Shown: one piece after another, positions 1 to 10,052 of the stretch | Layout of the letters: each line of letters begins with the position of its first letter | How positions within the stretch are numbered: the first letter of the stretch is position 1 | NCBI GenBank assembly: GCA_017302355.1 | Contig: JAFLDQ010000080.1 | Span: 1 to 14,940, forward strand | DNA length: 14,940 nucleotides | Reading direction: 5' to 3' | DNA from: Dechloromonas sp. | GTDB lineage: Bacteria; Pseudomonadota; Gammaproteobacteria; Burkholderiales; Rhodocyclaceae | Made by a program: the position numbers and the translations under genes | Notes under the pieces: model-generated | What the model saw: the letters and a program-made list of their open reading frames with translations, nothing else | What the model was told of the DNA's origin: nothing | Database searches by the model: none

Positions 1-2
1 AA

Positions 3-125
3 CTTGACAAGAGCATCTATCCAAAGGGGGTCAAGGTTCCTGACGAGGCGTTCGCCGCCATCAATATCCAGCGCGACGCCTTCCATGGTGAATGGAATTA
101 CCGCATCTGCCCACGACGCCAATAA
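3..125 (+). pseudogene. ISAzo13-type transposase, C-terminal end only
   Basis: Frame 3 reads 40 codons from the window edge to a TAA at 123-125. The end of the peptide, with YPKGVKVPDEAF followed by AFHGEWNYRI, matches the conserved C-terminus of the ISAzo13/Rhodopirellula-type transposases as I know the family. Only the tail lies in the window, so whether the gene is intact to the left cannot be judged. It ends 43 bp before the first gene of the oxidoreductase cluster. This suggests the left edge of that cluster is a mobile-element boundary. The AT-rich stretch at about 121-150 probably holds the end of the element and could carry an outward promoter, but I see no convincing -35/-10 pair. 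Confidence 0.7.
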
Positions 126-168
126 TTCATCATGTTATTTGCGAACAATCCCTAAGAGGATCACCTCC

Positions 169-1286
169 ATGGATAACGAACAACCCGAAACCGGCCGCCG
201 CGCCTTCCTGGTCGGCTCGCTGGTCGCCGTCTCCGGCGCCGCCGTGGCCAGCACCGGGCTTTTGGAGGCTGCAAGCGCATCCCCGCAGACCACCCGCATG
301 AAAGGAGCCGAAGCCATGAAACCGCCCGCCGTGGTCGGCTACACCAACACCCAGGGCATCCTGATCGAACGCGCCAGCTATCCGGCGCGCACCCTGGGCA
401 CGCGCATCGCCGCCATCGTCTTCAAGCCCGCGGGCTTCGATTTGGGCAAGAAGTACCCGGCCATCGTCGTCACCCACCCCTTCGGCGGGGTGAAGGAGCA
501 AACCGCCGGCCTGTATGCCGCCCGCCTGGCCGAACAAGGCTTCATCACGCTGGCCTTCGACAAGTCCTACCAGGGCGAGAGCGGCGGCGAGCCGCGTCTG
601 ATGGAAGTCCCCGGCCAGCACCTCGACGACATCAGCAGCTCCATCGACTACCTGATCCAGCAACCGGGCGTGGACGCCGACCACATCGGCTCGCTGGGCG
701 TGTGCGCCGGCGGCAGCTACGCGCTGGGCAACGCGCCCACCGAAATGCGCATCAAGGCGGTGGCCACCGTCAGCCTGTTCGACTTGGGCGACGCGCGCCG
801 CCAGGCGATGGGAACGCTGTCCTACGAAGCGCGCATGCAGCGCCTCAAGGAGATTGCCGCCCAGCGCAACAAGGAAGTGCAAGGCGCGCCGCTGCAAATG
901 GGGCTGGCGGTGCCGGCCTCCAACGCCGATTTCACCGACAAGACCCCGCCGCTGTACCGCGAGGGCTACGAGTACTACCGCACGCCGCGCGGGCAGCACC
1001 CCAACGCGCCGGGCCACTACGTGTTCACCAGCCTGGCGCAGCAGATGGCCTTCTTCCCCTTCGCCCAGGTCGAGACGATCTCGCCGCGCCCGATCCTGCT
1101 GATCGTCGGCGAGAAGGCCGACACCAAGTTCTGGAGCGACGACGTGCTGGCCAAGGCGCAGAACCCTAAGGAACTGTTCGTCGTTCCCGGCGCCACGCAC
1201 GTCGACCTGTACGACAAGCCGCAATATGTAGGCCCGGCGGTGGAGAAGCTGGCGGGCTTCTATCGTCAACACCTTGGAGGCAACAC

Positions 1287-1290
<4 letters not shown>
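169..1290 (+). CDS. Tat-exported alpha/beta hydrolase (dienelactone-hydrolase/YcjY-like)
   Basis: Predicted 373-residue hydrolase. The ATG at 169 is preferred because AAGAGGA lies 8 bp upstream (154-160) and because the protein then opens with a twin-arginine signal: GRRAFLVGS at residues 9-17, a hydrophobic stretch, then an Ala/Ser-rich region near residue 38. An upstream in-frame extension to position 4 runs through the transposase remnant and is not credible. The nucleophile elbow is GVCAGG (residues 177-182), with Cys179 where most alpha/beta hydrolases have Ser, as in dienelactone hydrolase and the YcjY-type family. D318 in GEKAD and H344 in GATHVD complete a plausible triad. Likely periplasmic, acting on an ester, lactone or similar bond; substrate unknown. 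Its TGA overlaps the ATG of the next gene (ATGA at 1287), so the two are probably translationally coupled. Confidence 0.85.
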
Positions 1291-2479
<1,189 letters not shown>

Positions 2480-2481
2480 TC

Positions 2482-3880
<1,399 letters not shown>

Positions 3881-3922
3881 GAGTCGGTTCCTGTTCATCC
3901 ACTTCATCGAGGAAAAGTAAAG

Positions 3923-4663
3923 ATGACTGACAACATCAAAGATAAGGTCGTCGTGATCACCGGCGCATCGAGCGGCCTGGGCGCCGAAACCGCGCGCCAC
4001 CTGGTCAAGGCCGGCGCCAAGGTGGTCCTGGGCGCACGCCGCCTGGACCGACTGCAGGCGCTGGCCACCGAATTGGGCCTGCCCAGGGACGCCGCGTTCA
4101 AGGTCGACGTGACCGACCGCGACCAGGTCAAGGCGCTGGTCGATCACGCCGTCAAGCTGCACGGCCGCATCGACGTCATGATCAACAACGCCGGCCTGAT
4201 GCCGCTGGCGCCGCTGGAGCTGCTGCGCTTCGATGAGTGGGACCAGTGCATCGACGTCAACATCAAGGGCGTGCTGTGGGGCATCGCGGCGGCACTGCCT
4301 TACTTCAAGCAGCAAAAGAGCGGCCAGTTCATCAACGTCTCGTCGGTGGCTGGCCACACCATCAGCGTCGGCGGCGCAATCTACTCGGCGAGCAAATATT
4401 CGGTGCGCGTGATCTCCGAAGCGCTGCGCAAGGAGGTCAAGCCCTACCACATCCGCACCACCGTGCTGTCACCGGGCGCGGTGGATACCGAGCTGCCGGC
4501 GTCGGTGGGGGCGCCGGGCGTGAACGCGGCGATCGCCGACTACTACAAGCACAACGCCATCCCGGCCGACAGCTTCGCGCGCTGCGTGCTGTTCGCGATG
4601 AACCAGCCGGACAACGTCGACATCAACGAGATCCTGTTCCGCCCGACGGTGCAGGAGCTCTGA
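3923..4663 (+). CDS. classical SDR family oxidoreductase, probably NADP(H)-dependent
   Basis: 246 residues, the usual size for a classical short-chain dehydrogenase/reductase. The cofactor motif is TGASSGLG (13-20), followed by NNAG (88-91), catalytic N113, S141, Y154 and K158 (YSASK). The ARR at 38-40, after the second beta strand, argues for NADP(H) over NAD(H). The start at 3923 has GAGGAAAAG about 7 bp upstream. It begins 42 bp after the upstream AKR and lies in the same orientation, consistent with one operon. The overall look is that of the YdfG/serine-dehydrogenase-like group of SDRs. The reaction is oxidation or reduction of an alcohol/carbonyl pair; the substrate is unknown. Confidence 0.9.
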   Translation: MTDNIKDKVVVITGASSGLGAETARHLVKAGAKVVLGARRLDRLQALATELGLPRDAAFKVDVTDRDQVKALVDHAVKLHGRIDVMINNAGLMPLAPLELLRFDEWDQCIDVNIKGVLWGIAAALPYFKQQKSGQFINVSSVAGHTISVGGAIYSASKYSVRVISEALRKEVKPYHIRTTVLSPGAVDTELPASVGAPGVNAAIADYYKHNAIPADSFARCVLFAMNQPDNVDINEILFRPTVQEL

Positions 4664-4690
4664 GGTTGCAACCAGCAGAGGAGAGTCGCC

Positions 4691-4804
4691 ATGACTGAAA
4701 TCCCAAACTTCACCCTCAACAACGGTGTGAAGATCCCCGTCATCGGTTTCGGTGTCTACCCGCCTGAGTCGAGTGGTTCGATAAGGAGGCTTGCTTGTGA
4801 ATAA
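4691..4804 (+). pseudogene. 5' remnant of an aldo/keto reductase gene
   Basis: A short frame starting ATG at 4691, with GAGGAGAG upstream, reads MTEIPNFTLNNGVKIPVIG and continues FGVYPPE. That is the N-terminus of the complete AKR encoded at 8036, which reads MTASSIPNFTLNNGVQIPV and continues to FGVFQTPPAE. Similarity stops at about 4768, and the frame runs on through unrelated codons to a TAA at 4802-4804. About 270 residues of the enzyme are missing, including the whole catalytic tetrad. The remnant keeps its ribosome site, so it may still be translated as a 37-residue leader. Its last 8 bp overlap the start of the MFS gene. It probably marks a recombination or insertion joint. Confidence 0.8.
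4783..4789 (+). promoter_or_regulatory. ribosome binding site fixing the MFS start
   Basis: AAGGAGG lies 7 bp before the GTG at 4797 but only 1 bp before the TTG at 4791. This favours GTG 4797 as the real start of the transporter. The site lies inside the tail of the truncated AKR frame. Confidence 0.75.
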
Positions 4805-6029
4805 GCTCGGATTCCACTACGGCTACGTCATCGTCTTTTGTTGCTGCCTGATCATGGGCGTCATCATCGGGCTGGTGATGAGTTGCACCGGCATCTTCTA
4901 TGGCCCGGTCAGCAGCGAGCTGGGGATTTCCGTCGGCAGTTTCGGCCTGTACATGACCTTCGTCTATGCATTCTCGTTCCTGATGCTGTCCGTCGCCGGC
5001 AAACTGATGGATCGGTACAGCGCCCGTTGGCTGCTGGCAAGCAGCGCGGCCGTCGTCGGCGTGCTGTACATGGCCATGTCGAAGTTCAATGCGGCTTGGC
5101 ACTTCTATCTGGCGGGTGCCGTTATCGGTATCTCGCTGTCGTTTCTGCTGTACCTGAGCTACCCGGTGTTGATCAACCGCTGGTTCAATGCCCGCGTCGG
5201 CTTCTTCATCGGGCTGTGCAGCGCGGCTTCGGGCATTGGCGGCGTGCTGTTCAATCCTTTCGGCGGCTACCTGATCCAGACTTATGGCTGGCGCATCACC
5301 TATCTGGTGTTCGGCGCCATCATCCTGTTGCTGGTGGTGCCGTTGCTGGGTCTGTTACTGCGCAACCATCCTGCGGACATGGGCCTGAAGCCGTTCGGTG
5401 AGAAGGCCGATGAAAGCGCCGCAGCCAAGGTCGGGATGGATTACGCCGATGCCATCAAAACGCCGGTGTTTTATGTCTTGATGCTGTTCGCGCTGCTGAT
5501 GATTTCGGTGTCCACGCTGAATCTGTTCCTGCCCACCTACATCACCAGTGTCGGCTACTCGGTGGAGCAGTCCGCGCTGGTGGCGTCGGTGATCATGCTG
5601 GGGGTCACCCTCGGCAAGGTGGCGCTGGGCTATGTGAATGACCGAAGTTCGCTGGTGGGCGTGCTGGCCTCGACCGGCCTGGGGATCGCGGGGCTGGTTC
5701 TGCTGCTGATGGGGCAGGCCGGCATGGCCTTGATGGTGATCGGCGGCTTCTTGTTCGGCTGGGCCTACGCGGGCGTGACCGTGGAAACCGCCTTGCTGGT
5801 TCGAACCGTGTTTGGCGGCAAGGACTATTCGCAGATTTTCTCCAACGTCTCCATCGCCTTGGCGCTGGGCGGGGCGGTGATGGCCGGCGGCTGGGGCTAT
5901 CTGGTCGATGTGCTGGATTTCAAGCTGATCCTTATCACCGGCATCGTCCTGCTGGTGTTGTCCATGCTGATCGGGACTTATGCGGTGAGAGTCACAAGCG
6001 CACCCGTCAAGCACGCCGCTCAACCCTGA
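4797..6029 (+). CDS. MFS transporter, OFA/monocarboxylate-like
   Basis: 410 residues from GTG 4797, with about 12 hydrophobic segments split by a central cytoplasmic loop near residues 190-210 that contains NHPADMGLKPFGE. That loop phrase, the GKLMDRYSARW motif between TM2 and TM3, and the N-terminal HYGYVIVFCC are typical of the OFA (oxalate/formate antiporter) and MCT-type branch of the major facilitator superfamily. The protein should sit in the inner membrane and import, or exchange, an organic acid by proton symport or antiport. The substrate is a guess from family only. It is followed 32 bp later by the first of the duplicated SDRs, so transporter and enzymes probably share a transcript. 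The start codon overlaps the end of the AKR remnant. Confidence 0.85.
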   Translation: MNKLGFHYGYVIVFCCCLIMGVIIGLVMSCTGIFYGPVSSELGISVGSFGLYMTFVYAFSFLMLSVAGKLMDRYSARWLLASSAAVVGVLYMAMSKFNAAWHFYLAGAVIGISLSFLLYLSYPVLINRWFNARVGFFIGLCSAASGIGGVLFNPFGGYLIQTYGWRITYLVFGAIILLLVVPLLGLLLRNHPADMGLKPFGEKADESAAAKVGMDYADAIKTPVFYVLMLFALLMISVSTLNLFLPTYITSVGYSVEQSALVASVIMLGVTLGKVALGYVNDRSSLVGVLASTGLGIAGLVLLLMGQAGMALMVIGGFLFGWAYAGVTVETALLVRTVFGGKDYSQIFSNVSIALALGGAVMAGGWGYLVDVLDFKLILITGIVLLVLSMLIGTYAVRVTSAPVKHAAQP

Positions 6030-6061
6030 CTTACCTATTCAATATCGAGCAGGAGCTTGTC

Positions 6062-6910
6062 ATGAATTCATCTTTAACCCAGAAAGAGATCACTGTGGTG
6101 ATCGGCGCCGGCGGCATCGGCCAGGCCATTGCCCGGCGCATCAGCAGCGGCCGCCACATTCTGGTGGCCAACCACACGCAGGCGTCGGCCGATGAGGCTG
6201 CCAGGGTGCTCGAAGGTTCGGGCTTTGAGGTCACCGCCATGCAGGCCGACATTTCCGATCGTGCGCAAGTGCAGGCGGTGGTCGCCAAGGCGCAGTCGCT
6301 GGGGCCGATTAAGGCGCTGGTGCAGGCGGCGGGCGTGTCGCCCAGTCAGGCACCGATCGAGGCCATCCTCAAGGTCGACCTGTTCGGCACCGCGGTGATA
6401 TTGGAAGAATTCGGCAAGGTCATCGCCGAAGGTGGCACAGGCGTGGTGATCTCCTCGCAGTCCGGCTATCGCATGCCGGCGCTCACCGCTGAGCAGGATG
6501 CCTTGCTGGCCACGGCATCACCGGAAGCACTGCTGGAGCTGGACTTCGTCAAGAACGTCGAGAGCACGCTGCACGCCTACCAGATGTCCAAACGTTGCAA
6601 CTCGCTGCGCGTGCGCGGTGAGGCGGTGCAATGGGCAAAACGTGGGGCGCGGGTCAATTCGATCAGCCCCGGCATTATCGTCACCCCGCTGGCGCACGAC
6701 GAGCTGTACGGCGAGCGCGCCGAGTTTTATCAGGCGATGCTGAAGAAGATGCCTGCTGGACGCGCCGGCACGCCGGATGAGGTCGCGGCGCTGGCAGCGC
6801 TGCTGATGGGGCCGGACGGCGGCTTTATCACTGGCAGCGATTTTTTAATTGATGGTGGTGCTACGGCCAATTTTTATTACGGGCCGGATGCAGCAGGGGG
6901 CCGCTCATGA
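6062..6910 (+). CDS. SDR family oxidoreductase, copy 1 of a tandem pair
   Basis: 282-residue short-chain dehydrogenase/reductase. The nucleotide motif GAGGIG is at 15-20, QAAG (88-91) replaces the usual NNAG, serines lie in ISSQSGY (130-136), and the active Tyr/Lys are Y173 and K177 (YQMSK). About 40 residues separate Ser and Tyr, against 12-13 in most SDRs. A similar long insert is known in the 3-alpha-hydroxysteroid dehydrogenase/carbonyl reductase branch. The end PEGGFITGSDFLIDGG-type segment is a standard SDR C-terminus. It is about 92% identical to the SDR at 7136 by hand count (21 differences in roughly 268 aligned residues). The ribosome site is GCAGGAG before ATG 6062. Its TGA overlaps an ATG (6907) that opens a 28-codon frame. 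The substrate is unknown. Confidence 0.9.
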   Translation: MNSSLTQKEITVVIGAGGIGQAIARRISSGRHILVANHTQASADEAARVLEGSGFEVTAMQADISDRAQVQAVVAKAQSLGPIKALVQAAGVSPSQAPIEAILKVDLFGTAVILEEFGKVIAEGGTGVVISSQSGYRMPALTAEQDALLATASPEALLELDFVKNVESTLHAYQMSKRCNSLRVRGEAVQWAKRGARVNSISPGIIVTPLAHDELYGERAEFYQAMLKKMPAGRAGTPDEVAALAALLMGPDGGFITGSDFLIDGGATANFYYGPDAAGGRS

Positions 6911-6993
6911 TTGTCTGGTTTTTATCGACGATGCTGGCACAACATTTCACGGCCTGGTGGCAGGCCCACACTGAGAAAGGAATATCACCATGA
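6907..6993 (+). CDS. possible 28-residue coupled mini-ORF
   Basis: The ATGA at 6907 overlaps the SDR stop, and the frame ends in TGA at 6991-6993, which again overlaps the ATG of the next small gene. The peptide begins MIVWFLSTML and is hydrophobic and Trp-rich. No homologue is recognised and there is no ribosome site of its own beyond possible coupling. It could be a chance frame, but it bridges two genes exactly with 4-bp overlaps on both sides. The intercistronic hairpin at 6951-6966 lies inside it. Confidence 0.3.
   Translation: MIVWFLSTMLAQHFTAWWQAHTEKGISP
6951..6966 (+). repeat. short perfect inverted repeat (intercistronic hairpin)
   Basis: GGCCTG, a 4-base loop GTGG, then CAGGCC forms a perfect 6-bp stem between the two SDR copies. 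No T-run follows, so it is not a standard terminator. It could influence mRNA stability or coupling to the small lipoprotein gene. Confidence 0.4.
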
Positions 6994-7139
6994 CCAGACG
7001 CATGACCAAAACCAACACTACACTCATGATCGGAATGGCGGCGTTTGTCGCCGCGTCTTTCGTCCAGGCCTGCAACACGGCCACGCAGCAGATTATCGCA
7101 GCGTACGCATTCAACACCTCTGAAAGGAATGAGTCATGA
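6990..7139 (+). CDS. small putative lipoprotein, entericidin-like N-terminus
   Basis: 49-residue frame starting ATG 6990 with GAAAGGA about 9 bp upstream. It ends TGA at 7137-7139, overlapping the ATG of the second SDR by 4 bp. A basic start (MTRRMTKTN) is followed by a hydrophobic stretch and FVQACNTATQQ, in which Cys28 looks like a lipobox cysteine. The ACNT context resembles the small entericidin-type lipoproteins. The remaining 20 residues do not match that family as I know it, so this may be a truncated copy. It would sit as a lipid-anchored peptide at the inner or outer membrane. Coupled translation with the SDR suggests it mainly acts as a short upstream frame. It is real as a frame; the function is uncertain. 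Confidence 0.5.
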   Translation: MTRRMTKTNTTLMIGMAAFVAASFVQACNTATQQIIAAYAFNTSERNES

Positions 7140-7978
7140 GCGAGTCAGCAAGCAAGAGAGATGTCACCGCGGTCATCGGCGCCGGAGGCATCGGTCAGGC
7201 CATCGCCCGGCGCATCAGTAGCGGCCGCCACATATTGGTGGCCAACCACACCCAGGCGTCGGCCGAAGCCGCGGCCAAGGTGCTGGAAGGCGCCGGCTTC
7301 GAGGTCACGGCCATGCAGGCCGACATTGCAGATCGCACGGCGGTGCAGGCCGTAGTGGCCAAGGCGCAGTCGCTGGGGGCCATCAAGGCGCTGGTGCAGG
7401 CGGCGGGTGTGTCACCCAGCCAGGCGCCCATCGAAGCCATCCTGCAGGTCGATCTTTACGGCACGGCGGTATTGCTGGAGGAGTTCGGCAAGGTCATCGC
7501 CGAGGGCGGCTCGGGTGTGGTGATCTCCTCGCAATCGGGCTACCGCATGCCGGCACTGACGGCGCAGCAGGATGCCTTGCTGGCTACGGCATCACCCGAA
7601 GCATTGCTGGAACTTGACTTCGTCAGGAACGTCGAGAGCACGCTGCACGCTTATCAAATGTCCAAACGCTGCAACTCATTGCGCGTGCGCGGCGAGGCGG
7701 TGCAGTGGTCCAGGCGCGGAGCACGGGTCAATTCGATCAGCCCCGGCATCATCGTGACGCCACTGGCGCATGACGAACTGCACGGCGAACGTGCCGAGTT
7801 TTATCAGGCGATGCTGAAGAAGATGCCCGCCGGTCGTGCCGGCACGCCAGATGAAGTGGCGGCGCTGGCGGCGCTGATCATGGGGCCGGAGGGTGGCTTC
7901 ATCACCGGCAGCGACTTCCTGATCGACGGCGGCGCGACGGCCAACTTCTACTACGGGCCGGATGCGGGGAAGCCGTGA
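7136..7978 (+). CDS. SDR family oxidoreductase, copy 2 of a tandem pair
   Basis: 280-residue near-duplicate of the SDR at 6062. It keeps GAGGIG near the N-terminus, QAAGVS in place of NNAG, ISSQSGYRMP, and the YQMSKR active site with the same long Ser-Tyr spacing. Differences are mostly conservative and cluster in the first 110 residues (for example D/E, K/Q, F/Y). Both copies retain every catalytic position, so both may be active, perhaps with different substrate preference or as two subunits. GAAAGGAATGAG supplies the ribosome site, and the start overlaps the stop of the small lipoprotein frame. The AKR gene follows after 57 bp. The substrate is unknown. Confidence 0.9.
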   Translation: MSESASKRDVTAVIGAGGIGQAIARRISSGRHILVANHTQASAEAAAKVLEGAGFEVTAMQADIADRTAVQAVVAKAQSLGAIKALVQAAGVSPSQAPIEAILQVDLYGTAVLLEEFGKVIAEGGSGVVISSQSGYRMPALTAQQDALLATASPEALLELDFVRNVESTLHAYQMSKRCNSLRVRGEAVQWSRRGARVNSISPGIIVTPLAHDELHGERAEFYQAMLKKMPAGRAGTPDEVAALAALIMGPEGGFITGSDFLIDGGATANFYYGPDAGKP

Positions 7979-8035
7979 CGGCGTATGTCGGGCGCGTGCG
8001 CCCCAAACAGAACCATTGAGCAAAGGACAGTCTCC

Positions 8036-8929
8036 ATGACCGCATCTTCCATTCCGAACTTCACTCTCAACAACGGCGTGCAGATCCCCGTCATCGGGTT
8101 CGGCGTCTTCCAGACGCCGCCGGCCGAGACGACCGCCGCCGTGCTTGCCGCGTTCGAGACGGGCTATCGTCACATCGACACCGCCGCCGCCTACGGCAAC
8201 GAGCGGGGGGTTGGTGAGGCCGTACGCCGCTCCGGCCTGGCCCGCGAGGACGTTTTCATCGAGACCAAGGTGTGGGTCACCGACTACGGCTACGACGAGA
8301 CGCTGCGCGCCTTCGACAAGGCAGCGGCCAAGCTCGGTATCGAGACCATCGACCTGCTGCTCCTGCACCAGCCGCACATCGGGGACTTCGATCGCACGAT
8401 CGCGGCGTATCGGGCGCTGGAGAAGCTGCTCGGCGACGGTCGCGTGCGCGCGATCGGCGTCAGCAACTTCACCCCGAAGATCCTCGAGCGCTTCCTGCCC
8501 AAGGTTACGGTCGTGCCGGCCGTGAACCAGATCGAACTCCACCCGTACTTCACGCAGGTTGCCAGCGTGAAGGCCAACGCCGACGCGGACATCCTTACCC
8601 AGGCGTGGTCGCCGATCGGCGGCATCACCCACTACTACGGCTCGGAGGCGACCAGCACGTTCACCGACAAGACCCTCACGGGCATCGGTAGGCGGTACGC
8701 CAGGACGCCCGCGCAGGTCATGCTGCGCTGGCACATCCAGCAGGGCCGCCAGGTCATCCCCAAGTCGACGCACGCCACGCGGATCGCCGAGAACTTCGAC
8801 CTCTTCGACTTCGTGCTCACCGGCGAGGACCTGGCCTCGATCGACGCGCTCGACAAGGGCGTGCGCGGCGGCCCCGACCCCGACCAGCCTCAGCCCAAGT
8901 TTCTCGACTACAAGATTCCGGAAGCCTGA
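8036..8929 (+). CDS. aldo/keto reductase, 2,5-diketogluconate-reductase-like
   Basis: 297 residues from ATG 8036, chosen because AAAGGACA lies just upstream and MTASSIPNFTLNNG is the usual N-terminus of this AKR group. A longer frame from 7985 only adds 17 unlikely residues. The tetrad is D48 and Y53 (HIDTAAAYGNE), K78 (ETKVW) and H111 (LLLHQPH). The C-terminal PKSTHATRIAEN is the NADPH-phosphate motif of the AKR5-like, 2,5-diketo-D-gluconate reductase group. It differs in type from the two AKRs at 1287 and 2891, but matches the 5' remnant at 4691. Its regular G/C-ending codons look more uniform than those of the preceding SDRs and could reflect a separate origin. The activity is reduction of an aldehyde or ketone with NADPH; the natural substrate is unknown. 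Confidence 0.9.
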   Translation: MTASSIPNFTLNNGVQIPVIGFGVFQTPPAETTAAVLAAFETGYRHIDTAAAYGNERGVGEAVRRSGLAREDVFIETKVWVTDYGYDETLRAFDKAAAKLGIETIDLLLLHQPHIGDFDRTIAAYRALEKLLGDGRVRAIGVSNFTPKILERFLPKVTVVPAVNQIELHPYFTQVASVKANADADILTQAWSPIGGITHYYGSEATSTFTDKTLTGIGRRYARTPAQVMLRWHIQQGRQVIPKSTHATRIAENFDLFDFVLTGEDLASIDALDKGVRGGPDPDQPQPKFLDYKIPEA

Positions 8930-8994
8930 GTTACCCTACCGGCCATCCGACGCAGCCACCATTACCACTGACCCATCCACAAAGGAGGCGATCC

Positions 8995-10014
8995 ATGTAC
9001 GCAACCATCATGTACGGCCCCGGCGACGTCCGCTACGAGCAGGTTCCCGATCCGCGAATCGAGAAGCCGACCGACGCCATCATCAAGCTGTCCGCCACCT
9101 GCATCTGCGGGTCCGACCTGTGGCCGTACCGCGGCCTGTCCAAGCAGCAGGGCCCGGCGCATATGGGCCATGAGTACTGCGGCGTGGTGGTCGAGGTCGG
9201 CTCCGGCGTGAAGACGGTGAAGCCCGGCCAGTTCGTGGTCGGCTCCTTCTGCCTGTCCGACAACACCTGCCCGCACTGCGCATTCGGCTTCCATTCCTCG
9301 TGCGCACAGCGCGAATTCATGACCGGCGCACAGGCGCCGTACGCGCGCGTGCCGCTGGCCGACGGCACCCTGGTGGCCACCGCCGAAGTCCCTGACGGAG
9401 ACATGATCCCGCACATGTTGGCGGTGTCCGACGTGCTCGGCACCGGCTGGTATGCGGCCGATGCCGCTCAGGTGCGCGCGGGCGGTACGGTCGTGGTGGT
9501 GGGTGACGGTGCGGTCGGGCTGATGGGCGTACTCGCCGCCAGTCAGATGGGAGCAGAGCGTGTCATCGCGATGAGCCGCCACGCACCGCGCCAGAAACTG
9601 GCCCGCGAGTTCGGCGCCACCGACATCGTTACCGAACGCGGGGCTGAAGGAATCGCCCGCATCATGGATCTGACCGGCGGCATCGGCGCCGAGTCGGTGC
9701 TGGAATGCGTTGGCATGGCCGAATCGATGGATCAGGCCATGGGCGCCTGCCGTCCGGGCGGCACCATCGGTTACGTCGGCGTGCCGCACGGCGTGAGCTT
9801 CGAGGGCGACAAGCTGTTCTTCGCGCAACGCCGCATGCTGGGCGGCCCGGCGCCGGTGCGCCGCTTCCTGCCGGACCTGATGGATCGCGTCCTGCAAGGC
9901 AGGATCCAGCCGGGCAAGGTGTTCGACCTGACGCTGCCCATCGCCGAGGTGGCCGCGGGCTACAAGGCCATGGACGAGCGCCGCGCCATCAAGACGCTGC
10001 TGCGCGTGGACTGA
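8995..10014 (+). CDS. zinc-dependent alcohol dehydrogenase (MDR family)
   Basis: 339-residue medium-chain dehydrogenase with a very strong ribosome site (AAAGGAGG) 6 bp before ATG 8995. The catalytic zinc ligands are C38 (TCICGSDL) and H59-E60 (MGHEYCG), with D146 in SDVLGTGW as the likely further ligand. The structural-zinc loop is DNTCPHC followed by FGFHSSC, giving C92, C95 and C103, with D89 where most family members have the first of four Cys. The Rossmann motif GDGAVG starts at residue 170. It belongs with the cytoplasmic NAD(P)-dependent alcohol dehydrogenases related to the threonine/glutathione-independent formaldehyde group. It is the last intact gene before the IS1182 remnant and lies 65 bp after the AKR. 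It probably interconverts an alcohol and an aldehyde in the same pathway. Confidence 0.9.
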   Translation: MYATIMYGPGDVRYEQVPDPRIEKPTDAIIKLSATCICGSDLWPYRGLSKQQGPAHMGHEYCGVVVEVGSGVKTVKPGQFVVGSFCLSDNTCPHCAFGFHSSCAQREFMTGAQAPYARVPLADGTLVATAEVPDGDMIPHMLAVSDVLGTGWYAADAAQVRAGGTVVVVGDGAVGLMGVLAASQMGAERVIAMSRHAPRQKLAREFGATDIVTERGAEGIARIMDLTGGIGAESVLECVGMAESMDQAMGACRPGGTIGYVGVPHGVSFEGDKLFFAQRRMLGGPAPVRRFLPDLMDRVLQGRIQPGKVFDLTLPIAEVAAGYKAMDERRAIKTLLRVD

Positions 10015-10052
10015 GATCCCGCAAGAACTTCCCCGCCGCCGCTGATCTTTCG

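Noticed and set aside
6951..6966. Terminator between the SDR copies
   Set aside because: The stem is only 6 bp, there is no T-run, and the genes on both sides overlap through coupled frames. Listed as a hairpin only.
7985..8035. Upstream extension of the AKR start
   Set aside because: The extra 17 residues show no family similarity and the good ribosome site precedes ATG 8036.
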